A stretch of DNA of 56,205 nucleotides from Desulfobacterales bacterium (GCA_030834695.1 JAUQXK010000076.1:1-56205); one strand, 5' to 3'. Counted from the stretch's first letter, positions 18,053 through 26,503 are shown. Notes: a model not told the origin generated them from the letters alone. A program made the numbers and translations.

Positions 18053-18382
18053 CTACGGCTTTAAATAAAAAGCGTAGATGGGCGGATATTCATCCGGGAC
18101 ACTGATATCGATGGACACCCGCACCGTCATCCCGTTCGACATCGCCGTCAAGGCTACGGCCAAAATCTCTTTGGCCCGGTCCGCAGGCGCCAAAAACCAT
18201 TTGCCCGTGAACGCGGATGTCGAGGCGGTATCGGTCAATTTCACCAGGGTCACCGCGCCGCCCGGGCCGGCTTGCAGAACGCGGCATGTATACCATTGCT
18301 GGGCGGCACTGGATTCATCAGCGGCGAACCATCCTGCCGCCAAAATAAGCAACACCGTCAAAGCGATTCTTCTTGCGATCAT
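18053..18382 (-). CDS. Small exported protein of unknown function
   Basis: A 109-residue protein with a clear signal peptide (MIARRIALTVLLILAAGWFAA...SSAA) and an AGGAGG ribosome-binding site. The mature part is about 85 residues, with one cysteine and a beta-rich pattern (GGAVTLVKLTDTAS, MTVRVSIDISVPDEYP). I do not recognise a family. It sits between the EEP hydrolase and the STN-domain gene on the same strand. Confidence 0.7.
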   Translation of the reverse strand: MIARRIALTVLLILAAGWFAADESSAAQQWYTCRVLQAGPGGAVTLVKLTDTASTSAFTGKWFLAPADRAKEILAVALTAMSNGMTVRVSIDISVPDEYPPIYAFYLKP

Positions 18383-18510
18383 GATAGCCTCCTAAAAGTG
18401 CCAGTCGCGCTGGCGGATTGAAAGGAATGAAAGGTTCGCCGTCGTCCCATCCGAATGCGCCGGGAACTGATTTTGAGAACCGTTGGGCTTGGTCAAATCC
18501 CTCTTTGCTG

Positions 18511-19218
18511 CTAGTTGGACCCTAATTCTTCCGGCGGCACCAGTTGCGAACTCCTTGAAACCGCGGCCGGGGGAAGGCTTTTTTGAGCCCGGATGTCCTT
18601 TGATGTGACGGCTTTCCGGGCCGGCTCGCCCGGCGGGGTTCCCTCCCTGTCGTCCGGGCCGACCTTGATCCGATGCCCGGGTGCCTCGTTTGCTTGGCTT
18701 TGAGTTTTTCCGTCCGGCTCCGGCTCTTCCGGCGGAGCCGCCGGGTTATCCCGCAGGCGGGTCGAATCTTTTGACGGAGCCGTCCTGGGATTCGATTCCT
18801 CCGGCGGGTGACTGTTGATGGCGAGGGGAGCGGTCCCGGCCTTGAGCGTCTCATCATCGGGAGAAGACTTGATGACGATGGCAATCCAGTGGTCGGCTTC
18901 ATTGAAAACGATCGAGTGGTTCAGATTTGACAAGATCCTTCTCAACCCCCGGTTGACCGGTAGATTCTTAAACGATCCGCTCACCGGCCAACCCGCCCAC
19001 TCGGAATCGACCGTGATTTGGTAGCCGGTGTCGTCGGAAATCTTCTTCAATACTTCACCGAGAGGCGCCCCCCTCACATCCAATGAAAACGCCGGCGATC
19101 CGTAATGCCCCGCTGCGTGAAGGAGCGGCGGACCGCTCGGAAGGACGGATAATACTTCAAAAAGGAGAACAATCACGATCCAAAATGCTAAGCGAAAGGT
19201 GCGATTTCTCATCTGCAT
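18511..19218 (-). CDS. Exported protein with secretin/TonB short N-terminal (STN) domain
   Basis: After an N-terminal membrane/signal helix, residues about 43-115 read as an STN domain (FSLDVRGAPLGEVLKKISDD...). This is the small domain at the start of secretins and TonB-dependent receptors. No barrel follows: the remaining 120 residues are a proline-, serine- and charge-rich disordered tail. It may be a stand-alone periplasmic adaptor. The start at 19218 has GAGG six bases upstream. Confidence 0.75.
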   Translation of the reverse strand: MQMRNRTFRLAFWIVIVLLFEVLSVLPSGPPLLHAAGHYGSPAFSLDVRGAPLGEVLKKISDDTGYQITVDSEWAGWPVSGSFKNLPVNRGLRRILSNLNHSIVFNEADHWIAIVIKSSPDDETLKAGTAPLAINSHPPEESNPRTAPSKDSTRLRDNPAAPPEEPEPDGKTQSQANEAPGHRIKVGPDDREGTPPGEPARKAVTSKDIRAQKSLPPAAVSRSSQLVPPEELGSN

Positions 19219-19247
19219 GCAAAGCCTCGCTGGCCAGCCTGACGGTC

Positions 19248-19625
19248 TTACTCATCTTCCTGTAGCAGCAACTGCAGCCACGGAAGGGTCTTGAGTGCCG
19301 GCACCGTGTAGCCGACCTCATTGGAATATCCGCTCTCGTTTCCGGCGCTGTCGTAGACGGAGGCCGCAAAATAGTAGGTTTGCTCTGCCTCCAGGCCGGT
19401 GAGCGTGCAAACGGTCACCTTGTGGACATCGATGTGTACCGAGTAGCTGCCGCTGGCCGTGCCATAATGAATGCGATAGCCCGCCACATCGCTTTCCGTG
19501 CTGGGGTCCCACGCCAACGTGACCTGGCTCGCAAAGGCATTGGAAGCGATGATGACGCCCAGTATGCAAACGGCGCCTGGCAACACCACGCGCCAAATCC
19601 AGTTGATGGGTTGAAATGGTTTCAT
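19248..19625 (-). CDS. Exported fibronectin type III domain protein
   Basis: A 125-residue protein with a signal/membrane helix and one FN3 domain (VTLAWDPSTESDVAGYRIHYGT... and YYFAASVYDSAGNESGYSN). This compact exported FN3 type is common in Desulfobacterota genomes. The ATG at 19625 follows GAGGAG; a longer upstream frame lacks a start site. A structured leader and a 56-codon ORF lie upstream, so expression is probably controlled after initiation. Confidence 0.8.
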   Translation of the reverse strand: MKPFQPINWIWRVVLPGAVCILGVIIASNAFASQVTLAWDPSTESDVAGYRIHYGTASGSYSVHIDVHKVTVCTLTGLEAEQTYYFAASVYDSAGNESGYSNEVGYTVPALKTLPWLQLLLQEDE

Positions 19626-19739
19626 GATGATTCTCCTCTGGTGACCCGTCCCCTGGAGCGACCCGGCGAATTCAGCGTCGGGTCGGAATCCGGGACGGCG
19701 CCGGACGAGTCGGTTCAATGCCGGCAACCACATCGGACC

Positions 19740-19910
19740 TCAAACGGCGTTGTACAGGGCAGGCGGTCCCTGGCCGGTTTCGCCATAGAGCACAACCATG
19801 GCACACCAGGCGAGGGTCAGGATGTGGTATTGCGGAATGTTCAGGTAGGGCGGTTGAGTTGCGGAAAAGCAGGAACAGTGACGAACGAAGACGGATCGCT
19901 TGGGGGACAT
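19740..19910 (-). CDS. 56-codon small ORF in leader of fibronectin-III gene
   Basis: An ATG at 19910 is preceded by GGAGG at ideal spacing (8 nt), giving a 56-residue peptide that begins MSPKRSVFVRHCSCF and ends GPPALYNAV. The middle is mildly hydrophobic (ILTLAWCAMVVLYG). No family is recognised. It may be a small membrane-associated protein or a leader peptide for the FN3 gene 114 bp downstream. Confidence 0.45.
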   Translation of the reverse strand: MSPKRSVFVRHCSCFSATQPPYLNIPQYHILTLAWCAMVVLYGETGQGPPALYNAV

Positions 19911-20126
19911 GCCTTCTACCTCCGGAATCGAATGGGTGGAGGAAAGACCTTGGTTCGATTCCAAAGGTTTTCCTCATCGATGCCTACGAGGTTAGCTGAA
20001 GGGCTAGGGTCGATAAGGTTACCCCTCGCCGTGTGGCGATTTGCCCCAAAAACGTGGGTCCCCCGCTCCTGATGCTTCTTAGGATTAGGCAACCAAATCC
20101 TATCCCGCTTTCTTTTTCTTTGTCAA
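19911..20126 (-). promoter_or_regulatory. Promoter and structured leader upstream of small ORF and FN3 gene
   Basis: Minus-strand TTGACA (20126-20121), an 18-bp spacer and TAGGAT (20102-20097) form a promoter. A perfect 7-bp palindrome TAGGATT/AATCCTA (20080-20102) covers the -10. The transcribed leader contains TCGCC-GTGT-GGCGA (20026-20039), CCTCAT/ACGAGG (19972-19991) and a perfect 8-bp stem GGAATCGA/TCGATTCC (19924-19962) just upstream of the small-ORF ribosome-binding site. I could not match it to a known riboswitch. Confidence 0.45.
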
Positions 20127-20172
20127 GGAAATTTTAGGAGGAACAGGAAAAACCACGATCCAGCGCGGATGT

Positions 20173-20967
20173 CTATCCCCTGGAGCCCAGCCGCAGACCG
20201 CCATGGATGAAATAAACATCCCCAGCCAGGGCTTCGTTTCGGTAAAGCTCCGCGATGAGGCTGGCCACTTCCTCCGGTTCCACCAGGCGGCCGATGGGGA
20301 CATTTTCAACAATCGAATCCAGCGCCTTCGGTTTCATGCCCTTCACCATGGCCGTGCCGACATAGCCCGGGGCGATGGCCACACACCGGATCCGGTCGGC
20401 GATGTTCCGTCTGAAGAACTCGGCCGTGATCACCTTGGGCATCACCGACATGGCCGCCTTCGTGGATGAATAATTGATCTGCCCGGCCGTCCCGAGGGAG
20501 CCGGTCGATGAGATCAGGCAGATCAGTCCTTTGCAGCGGTGGTTGATCATCTGCTCGGCGCACTCGCGCACGGTCAGGAAAACACCGGTCAGGTTGATGT
20601 CGATTACGGACTGGAACTGGTCGAGGGTCATTTTTTTATTGACCTTGCCGGTCGCGCGATCCGGCGACAGAAAAAGGCCGTCCTTGATGATCCCGGCACA
20701 GGGCAGCACCAGGTTGATCGCGCCGAAGCGTTCGACCGCCAGTTCGGCCAGGGCTGCGCAGTCCTCTTCCCGGGTCACGTTGCCGACAATGGTGGCGCAT
20801 TCGCCCCCCATCTGTTTGATGTCGTTCTCGACGCGCGCCAGACCCTCCGGAGCCACATCGCCGAGCACCACCTTGCCGCCCTGTCTGACCCAATACTTGG
20901 CCACGGTTTCGCCGATACCGCTAGCGCCGCCCGTGACGACCGCCACCGCTCCCTTGATGTCCAACAT
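20173..20967 (-). CDS. Short-chain dehydrogenase/reductase
   Basis: An NAD(P)-dependent SDR of classical type: TGGASGIG cofactor motif, LPCAG, catalytic Ser in LISSTGSLG and YSSTK with Tyr and Lys. The aspartate in VVLGDVAP suggests NAD preference. It ends the operon encoding a CoA-transferase, a B12 acyl-CoA mutase and MeaB, so a hydroxyacyl-CoA intermediate is a likely substrate. AAGGAAG is its ribosome-binding site. Confidence 0.9.
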   Translation of the reverse strand: MLDIKGAVAVVTGGASGIGETVAKYWVRQGGKVVLGDVAPEGLARVENDIKQMGGECATIVGNVTREEDCAALAELAVERFGAINLVLPCAGIIKDGLFLSPDRATGKVNKKMTLDQFQSVIDINLTGVFLTVRECAEQMINHRCKGLICLISSTGSLGTAGQINYSSTKAAMSVMPKVITAEFFRRNIADRIRCVAIAPGYVGTAMVKGMKPKALDSIVENVPIGRLVEPEEVASLIAELYRNEALAGDVYFIHGGLRLGSRG

Positions 20968-21033
20968 GTTCGCTTCCTTTCTGGGGGAAAGATAACAAGC
21001 CTATTACTGCGTTGGCAGCAAAAGTGGATGCCG

Positions 21034-21056
21034 GATCACATCCGGCATGACGGTCT
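21034..21056. repeat. Dispersed palindromic repeat, copy 1
   Basis: The core ATGCCGGAT-CAC-ATCCGGCAT plus GACGG matches, in opposite orientation, the element near 43480 (shared core GTCATGCCGGAYGTGATCCGGCATCCA on the other strand). It lies between meaB and the SDR gene. Confidence 0.6.
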
Positions 21057-21090
21057 CTGCGCATTTTGCTGCCGGTTTGCTGAACCGCTG

Positions 21091-22068
21091 TTATTTCGAG
21101 CCGGTCGTTTCGGCGAACCCAGCGGCCACGATCCGGCGTGCGGCGGTCAGGGGGTCTATTTTCCGGGCCCACAACTCTTCCAGCCAACCGGCCGCTTCGA
21201 TCTCGCCCAGAATTTTTTCGCGAACGACCCGTGCCAGCTCCGCCTCGATCTTTTGCTGCAGTTCCGCTTGGAGTCTCGATTTCCGCCGCTCTTCCAGAGC
21301 CGATGTCTTCCGGAGATGGTCGTGATGGTTCCAGATGCACCCATATAATTCCGGCAGCCCCTGCCCCAGGGAAGCCGACGTCAGGCATATGGGGGGACGC
21401 CAGCACGGTGTTCCGCCGGCCATGGTTTTACGGTCGAGCATGACCTGGAGGGCGCGCGACAGGCTGTCGGCTCCGGGGCGGTCGGACTTGTTGATGGCAT
21501 AGACATCCGCAATTTCCAGCAGACCGGCTTTCATCATCTGGACGCTGTCGCCGGACTCGGGGGTCAGGACGACCAGCACCGTGTCGGTCGCTTTCGCCAC
21601 GTCCAGTTCGGACTGGCCCACGCCGACCGTTTCGATGAGGATGATCTGGCGGCCGCTGGCCTCCAGCACCCGCGCGGCATCCTGCGTGGCCCCGGCGAGG
21701 CCGCCCATGGCCTTGCCGGCGCTCATGCTTCTGAAAAAGCAATCCCGGTCGCCGCGGTCATGCTTCATCCGGACCCGATCCCCCAGGAGCGCCCCGCCGG
21801 TAAACGGACTGGCGGGGTCCACCGCGATGACTCCGACGGAATACTGCTGGCCGCAGAAGGCCTGCACCAGCCGGTCCACGAGGGTGCTCTTGCCGGCCCC
21901 CGGCGGCCCGGTGATACCGATGGTGTAGGCGTTGCCGGTGTGGGGGTAGATCTGCTCCAGGATGAAGGGCGCAGCCGGGTCTGCCCGCTCGATGAGGGAA
22001 ATCAGCCGGGCGGTGGAGCGTTTGTCCCCCTGAAGGGACTTTTGAATCAACGCTGGCAGGTCGTGCAC
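21091..22068 (-). CDS. meaB: Acyl-CoA mutase-associated GTPase chaperone MeaB
   Basis: A SIMIBI G3E-family GTPase that protects and reloads the adenosylcobalamin of acyl-CoA mutases. It shows the P-loop GPPGAGKST, AVDPASPFTGGALLGDRVRM, IETVGVGQSE and the base-recognition motif NKSD. The start is a GTG nine bases after the mutase small-subunit stop. The 325 residues include the C-terminal helical dimerisation arm. It clearly serves the mutase encoded upstream. Confidence 0.95.
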   Translation of the reverse strand: MHDLPALIQKSLQGDKRSTARLISLIERADPAAPFILEQIYPHTGNAYTIGITGPPGAGKSTLVDRLVQAFCGQQYSVGVIAVDPASPFTGGALLGDRVRMKHDRGDRDCFFRSMSAGKAMGGLAGATQDAARVLEASGRQIILIETVGVGQSELDVAKATDTVLVVLTPESGDSVQMMKAGLLEIADVYAINKSDRPGADSLSRALQVMLDRKTMAGGTPCWRPPICLTSASLGQGLPELYGCIWNHHDHLRKTSALEERRKSRLQAELQQKIEAELARVVREKILGEIEAAGWLEELWARKIDPLTAARRIVAAGFAETTGSK

Positions 22069-22077
22069 GGGTTCGTA

Positions 22078-22494
22078 TCAGGCTTGCGGTTGAGGCCTCG
22101 GGATGCCGACGCTCGCGTACATGTGCTCGACGATTTTTGCCATGGGCGTGTCGGGGAGAAAGACCTTGTGAATGCCGTGCTCCGTTTCGAGGGCAGCGGC
22201 GTCGTCCGGCGCCATCACTCCGCCCATGTAGACCTTCACATGGTCCAGCCCCTTTTCCCCGAGCATCCGCACCACCTTGGGGCCGAGGGTCATGTGGTTC
22301 CCGCTGAGGGAGGAAAGCCCTACGATATCCGCATCCTCTTCCAGGGCCGCCTCCACGATCTGCTCCGGGAACTGGTTCCCCAGGTAGACAACTTCCATGC
22401 CCGCATCTTTCAGGAACTGGGAGACGAGGTAAACGCCCCGCCAGTGGATGTCCAACCCCAGCTTGGCGATGACCACTCGAACTTTGCGTGTCAT
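22078..22494 (-). CDS. Cobalamin-binding small subunit of acyl-CoA mutase
   Basis: A 138-residue B12-binding Rossmann domain with the base-off motif DIHWRG (DxHxxG), followed by GLSSLSG and MGGVMAPDD, which line the nucleotide tail pocket. Separate large and small subunits are typical of isobutyryl- and 2-hydroxyisobutyryl-CoA mutases and of some archaeal methylmalonyl-CoA mutases. The ATG at 22494 is preferred over a longer frame overlapping the large subunit. It is 24 bp after the large-subunit gene. Confidence 0.93.
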   Translation of the reverse strand: MTRKVRVVIAKLGLDIHWRGVYLVSQFLKDAGMEVVYLGNQFPEQIVEAALEEDADIVGLSSLSGNHMTLGPKVVRMLGEKGLDHVKVYMGGVMAPDDAAALETEHGIHKVFLPDTPMAKIVEHMYASVGIPRPQPQA

Positions 22495-22517
22495 GTGATT
22501 TCCTTTTAAAACGGGTT

Positions 22518-24218
22518 TCAATAAAGCGGAAAGGCCCACAGCCCGAATTCTTCCCGGAAGACCTCTTCGATCTCGCCGAGGGTCGCCAGGTTTTTCACCG
22601 CCGCGATCGTATAGGGGTAGAGGTTTTCATCGCTGTGGCACTTGTCGCGGATGACGGCCAGGCATTCCCTGACCTTCCTCGGATCGCGCTCCCCGCGCAG
22701 CCGCTCCAGCTTGGCTTTCTGGCGGGTGTAGGTTTCGGGATACTTGAACACGTCGATGCTGCAGCAGGCCTCCTTTTCAGCCGGCTGGTAGTTCACTCCG
22801 ACCACCTTGGTCTCGCCGGTTTCAATGGACCGCTGGTACTTGTAGTTGTAGGCGCTGATTTCACGGTGCAGCCAGCCGCTCTCGACCGCCTTGACCAGCC
22901 CGCCCAGATCCTCGATCTGGCCGATGGCGGCCGTGATCCGCTGGGTCATCTGATCGGTCAGATATTCGACATAGTAGGAGCCGGCCAGCGGATCCACCGT
23001 GTTGACGATTCCCGTTTCGGTTTGAATGATCTGCTGGGTCCGCAGGGAAATCAGGGCCGCCTCTTCGGTCGGCGCGGAGTAGGCCTCGTCGTAGGAGTCG
23101 ATGTGCAGCGACTGGCAGCCTCCCAGGACGGCGGCCAGCCCCTGCAGCGCCGAGCGGGCGATGTTGTTGTACGGCTCGGTCGCCGGCAGGGTCACGCCGG
23201 CGGTCTGCACGTGGAACCGCATGAGCAGCGATTTCTGGTTCTTGGCGCCGAAGCGCTCCGTCATGATGCGGTGCCACACCTTGCGGCTGGCGCGGCACTT
23301 CGCAATCTCCTCGAAGAAGTCGTTGTGAAGGTCCCAGAAAAAAGACATGCGCGGCGCAAAGTCGTCGATGTGCATGCCGCGGCGGATCAGCTCTTCGGCC
23401 GTGGCGATGGCGTTGGAAATGGCGATGGCCACCTCCTGCACGGCATCGGTTCCCGCCTCGCGCAGGTTGTAGCCGTTGTAGCTGATGGGATTCCAGCGCG
23501 GAACGTTCTTGCAGATCCACTCCACGACATCGCATTGCAGCCGGAAGGATGCCGCCGGAGGCAGGATCTCCGGAGCGCTGCCGACGCAGGTCTCCATGAT
23601 GAAATCGTTCTGGCAGGTTCCGGCGACCCGGCTCCAGGGGGTCCCGCGCTGCTCGGCCACGGCGAAGTACATGCCCGGAATGACGATGCTGGTGCTGGGC
23701 AGATGGGTGACGATCGATGTGCTGACCTTGCCCAGGTCGATGTCCTTGAAGAAGGCGTCGATGTCCCAGATCGAATCGACGGCCGCCCCGCAGGCGCCCA
23801 CGTTGCCCTCGGCTTCGGGGTCGTCGGAGTTGTAGCCGCGAATCGTGGGCAGGTCGAAGAGGATGTTCACCCCGGTGGCCCCGTGGTCCAGCAGGTATTT
23901 GATCCGCAGGTTGCAGTCTTCGGGCGCCCCCAGCCCCGCCAGCTGGCGCACCGTGAACAGGCGGCCGCGGTACATGTTGGGGTAGACGCCGCGGACAAAC
24001 GGCGCCTGGCCGGGAAACCCCAGGTCTTGCGTGTAATCGAGGTCCTTGATGTCGGCCGGCGTGAAGAGCAGCTTCACGGGAATGCCGGAATGCGTAAAGA
24101 AGCGGCCTTCCACGGCCCGATCGGCTTGGCCCAAGGTCGTCTCGAACCAGGCGGCGTGGTCCGTTTCGATTTGTTGGATGCCGCTCTCATTGAAGAGCGG
24201 ATTCTTCTTGGCAGACAT
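22518..24218 (-). CDS. B12-dependent acyl-CoA mutase large subunit, atypical active site
   Basis: A 566-residue TIM-barrel mutase subunit (PFVRGVYPNMY, RQLAGLG, FDLPTIRGY, QNDF, DDFAPRMSFFW). Using Propionibacterium methylmalonyl-CoA mutase numbering from memory, Tyr89 and Gln197 are kept (Y83, Q203). Arg207, which binds the substrate carboxylate, is Gly (G213), and His244 is Asn (N251, in NGYNLREAG). Isobutyryl- and 2-hydroxyisobutyryl-CoA mutases have Gln at the first site and keep the histidine. The substrate is therefore unlikely to be methylmalonyl-CoA. The start MSAKKN at 24218 is preferred over a frame from 24275. Confidence 0.92.
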   Translation of the reverse strand: MSAKKNPLFNESGIQQIETDHAAWFETTLGQADRAVEGRFFTHSGIPVKLLFTPADIKDLDYTQDLGFPGQAPFVRGVYPNMYRGRLFTVRQLAGLGAPEDCNLRIKYLLDHGATGVNILFDLPTIRGYNSDDPEAEGNVGACGAAVDSIWDIDAFFKDIDLGKVSTSIVTHLPSTSIVIPGMYFAVAEQRGTPWSRVAGTCQNDFIMETCVGSAPEILPPAASFRLQCDVVEWICKNVPRWNPISYNGYNLREAGTDAVQEVAIAISNAIATAEELIRRGMHIDDFAPRMSFFWDLHNDFFEEIAKCRASRKVWHRIMTERFGAKNQKSLLMRFHVQTAGVTLPATEPYNNIARSALQGLAAVLGGCQSLHIDSYDEAYSAPTEEAALISLRTQQIIQTETGIVNTVDPLAGSYYVEYLTDQMTQRITAAIGQIEDLGGLVKAVESGWLHREISAYNYKYQRSIETGETKVVGVNYQPAEKEACCSIDVFKYPETYTRQKAKLERLRGERDPRKVRECLAVIRDKCHSDENLYPYTIAAVKNLATLGEIEEVFREEFGLWAFPLY

Positions 24219-24297
24219 AACGTGTCTCCTGTCGTCGGGTACCGGAAATTCCGGCCGGCTCTTTTGCCTTTCCACTCGGGCGTTCAGCTTGCCGGTT

Positions 24298-25086
24298 TCA
24301 GTACCGCATGTAAATGCCTTCCGGGTCGACCTTCTCCCTCAAGACGGCCAATTCCTCGCGCGTGGGCGGTTTCATCGGCCGTGCGCGGGACAGGTCGATT
24401 TCGAATTCGGTCATGTGACGGATGTCGTCGATCGAGACCCCCAGGTCGTCGTAATAGGTTTCCACAAACATTTCCTTGCTCGATGGGTCGAATTTCATGA
24501 CCCCGAGGGTCGAGACCACGGCGTGCGGCCCACCGTCCAGGCCCACATCGGCGCGCATCACATCGGATTTCCAGTCCAGCGCCCGGCATTTCCATCCCGG
24601 GCTGGTGATGTAGTCGACCCGTTCGACGAAGCGGCGCTTCTCGTGGTTCATGATGATGATGGTGCGCTTGGCGAGCGAAGCGATGTCGCTGGCACCGCCG
24701 GACCCCTCGAACCGTTTCTCGGGTAGCCCGTAGGCCCCGATGCAGGTCGAGTTCAAATTGCCGAAGCGGTCCACCTGGGCGCCGCCCAAAAACCCGACAT
24801 CGATTTTGCCGCTCTGCAGGAAGTGGCACATCACCTCGGCGGATGTGGGCGTCCAGGTGGTGCGGTAGACGGCGCGCGGGTCGGCGACACAGAAGGGCAG
24901 GGATTCCGGATCGCTGTCGAAGGCCACCGCCTCCATCACCATCACCATGCCGCGGGCGTGGGTTTTCTTGGCCAGGATCGCGGCGACCAGCGGAATCCCG
25001 GTGCCCACCAGCACCTTTTCGCCGTCGCAGAGGAGCCGGCTCGCAGCAACCACCATCATCTCCAGCCGGGAGTAGTTCGGGGCCAC
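24298..25086 (-). CDS. gctB: Glutaconate-type CoA-transferase subunit B
   Basis: Class I CoA-transferase beta subunit, closely similar in pattern to glutaconate CoA-transferase: GTGIPLVAAILAKKT, GGAQVDRFGNLNST, RFEGSGGA, HEKRRF and YITSPGW. The catalytic glutamate is kept (E52 in VMEAVAFDSDP), so it should form the glutamyl-CoA intermediate. This separates it from IpdB-like hydrolases that have lost it. It starts 1 bp after the gctA stop. The exact acid is unknown. Confidence 0.9.
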   Translation of the reverse strand: MAPNYSRLEMMVVAASRLLCDGEKVLVGTGIPLVAAILAKKTHARGMVMVMEAVAFDSDPESLPFCVADPRAVYRTTWTPTSAEVMCHFLQSGKIDVGFLGGAQVDRFGNLNSTCIGAYGLPEKRFEGSGGASDIASLAKRTIIIMNHEKRRFVERVDYITSPGWKCRALDWKSDVMRADVGLDGGPHAVVSTLGVMKFDPSSKEMFVETYYDDLGVSIDDIRHMTEFEIDLSRARPMKPPTREELAVLREKVDPEGIYMRY

Positions 25087-25087
25087 C

Positions 25088-26086
25088 TCAGTTTACCTCC
25101 TCCAGCTTGTCCAATCGTCGTTTGATCGTCGCCGAATAGGACAATTCCGGGTCCGCCGTGATTTTTCCCAGCCGGCGCGCCCCGACTTTTTCCAGATACC
25201 CCTTGAATGAGCCCGGCCCAACGATCCATTCGTCCACCCACTTTTGCATGGTGCCCTCGTTCTTGGAGGCCTTCAGATAGTCCCGGAACCACCAGGGATC
25301 GTTGTCGTAGCAGCCGTGGACGGCCGTGGGGTGGGCGCCGAACGGCGCTTCGACGACGGCATCGACCGCTTCGCCCGGGATGGCGTTTTCCTCCCGGGTG
25401 TCTTCCAGCGCCTCTCGCGAGACGATTTTTTCGGCCGATACGATCGTGATCTTGGCCGCAACGGCGGCGTAATAGTCCAGGAACAGCCCGCCCGTAATCC
25501 GTACGGTGCCGTCTTCGCCCGCCTCCTGGGCATGAATGAGGCAGACATCCGGCCGGATGGCCGGGATCAAGACCACCTCTTCACCCTCCCAGAAGGGATC
25601 CTTCAGCATCATGAACTTGCGCTTCGGCACCTTGGGATCGATGCCTCGCAAATCCCGGAATCCGTCCAGTTCGGGGTTCAGAATATCGGATCCCCGCAGG
25701 AACTTGGTCGGAATGAAAGGAATGCCCATCGCACCGGCCATGATCCGCAGGGATCCCGTAGCGACGGTCCAGTCGTCGTGGCGGAAGCCCTGGTTGGACT
25801 CCGGTTGTTCAAACCGCCGCCTGAAGTTGTAAGGATGGCCGAAGAGTTCGTGGCCGATGTAGTTGGTTTCGGTTTTCGCGGCGCAGCCGCAGCCCACCAG
25901 CAGGTCGGTTTCCGGGCCGCCCGGGTTGTTGACCAGATGCAGGTTCTTCTTGCCGGCCCGGATGAGTTCATACGCCATGGCGAACGGCTTGCGGACCACG
26001 GTCCACCCGCCGAGCCACACGGAGTCGCCGTCCTGCACGAATTCGGAGACTCTTTCGATTGGAATCCTCTTCCGCGTTTGGGTCAT
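25088..26086 (-). CDS. gctA: Glutaconate-type CoA-transferase subunit A
   Basis: Class I CoA-transferase alpha subunit of 332 residues: DGDSVWLGGWTVVRKP, LVNNPGGPETDLLVGCG, GSDILNP, and DVCLIHAQEAGEDGTVRI. The ATG at 26086 has GAGGG upstream and lies about 40 nt from the predicted sigma-54 start site. It opens the operon gctA-gctB-mutase large-mutase small-meaB-SDR, which should activate an acid to its CoA ester and rearrange its carbon skeleton. Confidence 0.9.
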   Translation of the reverse strand: MTQTRKRIPIERVSEFVQDGDSVWLGGWTVVRKPFAMAYELIRAGKKNLHLVNNPGGPETDLLVGCGCAAKTETNYIGHELFGHPYNFRRRFEQPESNQGFRHDDWTVATGSLRIMAGAMGIPFIPTKFLRGSDILNPELDGFRDLRGIDPKVPKRKFMMLKDPFWEGEEVVLIPAIRPDVCLIHAQEAGEDGTVRITGGLFLDYYAAVAAKITIVSAEKIVSREALEDTREENAIPGEAVDAVVEAPFGAHPTAVHGCYDNDPWWFRDYLKASKNEGTMQKWVDEWIVGPGSFKGYLEKVGARRLGKITADPELSYSATIKRRLDKLEEVN

Positions 26087-26134
26087 TTCATCCCTCTGCT
26101 TCAGGCAAATTTCAGAGCGGGCTTCAGGGCGATT

Positions 26135-26152
26135 TAGCAATTAACGCGCCAG
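26135..26152 (-). promoter_or_regulatory. Sigma-54 promoter of gct-mutase operon
   Basis: On the minus strand the sequence CTGGCGCG-N4-TTGCT has the invariant GG (26150-26149) and GC (26138-26137) spaced by exactly 10 bases and one mismatch in the -24 box. The start site would be near 26125, about 40 nt before gctA. The divergent gene at 26504 encodes the kind of activator that sigma-54 requires. Confidence 0.78.
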
Positions 26153-26252
26153 GGAAGCCGAGCCGGGCTCACCTGGTTCGCATCGTCGGCGGGATGTTTT
26201 GTTTTTATACATGATAACAGCATATTGGTTTTATCACGCCCTTCTCATGCCG

Positions 26253-26303
26253 AATTGGCGCCGACGGCTCATTCTGCAAAAAAAAGGCGTCGGCCGGCCA
26301 ATT
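26253..26303. promoter_or_regulatory. Imperfect inverted repeat, candidate enhancer site
   Basis: AATTGGCGCCGACG (26253-26266) and CGTCGGCCGGCCAATT (26288-26303) are reverse complements except for a two-base insertion. The repeat is about 130-180 bp upstream of the sigma-54 start, the usual position for enhancer-binding protein sites, and lies between the divergent genes. The remaining intergenic sequence (26304-26503) is AT-rich and holds no gene. Confidence 0.5.
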
Positions 26304-26503
26304 GATTCATTTTTGGCTAAAAACGATTCAATTTAGAATAGGCGTCGTGGACATGAAAAAGCGGTCCAGATCTACCACAACAAATTGAAATTGAAAATAA
26401 AAATTTCTTGATCGCGGGACCAAGGGTTGATACAAAAATGAATCGGACTGCCTTTCATCCGGCAACCGTGCACAGCCTGTTTCAAAAGGAATAGAGGCAA
26501 AAG

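Noticed and set aside
19972-20040. GEMM-type c-di-GMP riboswitch before the FN3 gene
   Set aside because: GGGCAAAUC followed by a short tetraloop stem looks similar at first, but the conserved ACGCAAAGCC block and the 3' GGUAGC partner are missing. It is recorded only as a structured leader.
22488-24500. Very long plus-strand open frame opposite the acyl-CoA mutase gene
   Set aside because: It is a GC-driven antisense frame with no domain, codon pattern or ribosome-binding site. The same applies to long antisense frames opposite echA (3494-4696), echE (6765-8375) and the sigma-54 activator (26639-28201).
24298-26086. IpdAB-like ring-cleaving hydrolase instead of a CoA-transferase
   Set aside because: The subunit B catalytic glutamate is present (E52), whereas IpdB-type proteins lack it.
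26221-26255. A second sigma-54-like element on the minus strand (GGCATGAGAAGGGC)
   Set aside because: The GG-N10-GC spacing is right, but the -12 box reads AGGGCG instead of TTGCW. The element at 26135-26152 is much better and closer to the gene.
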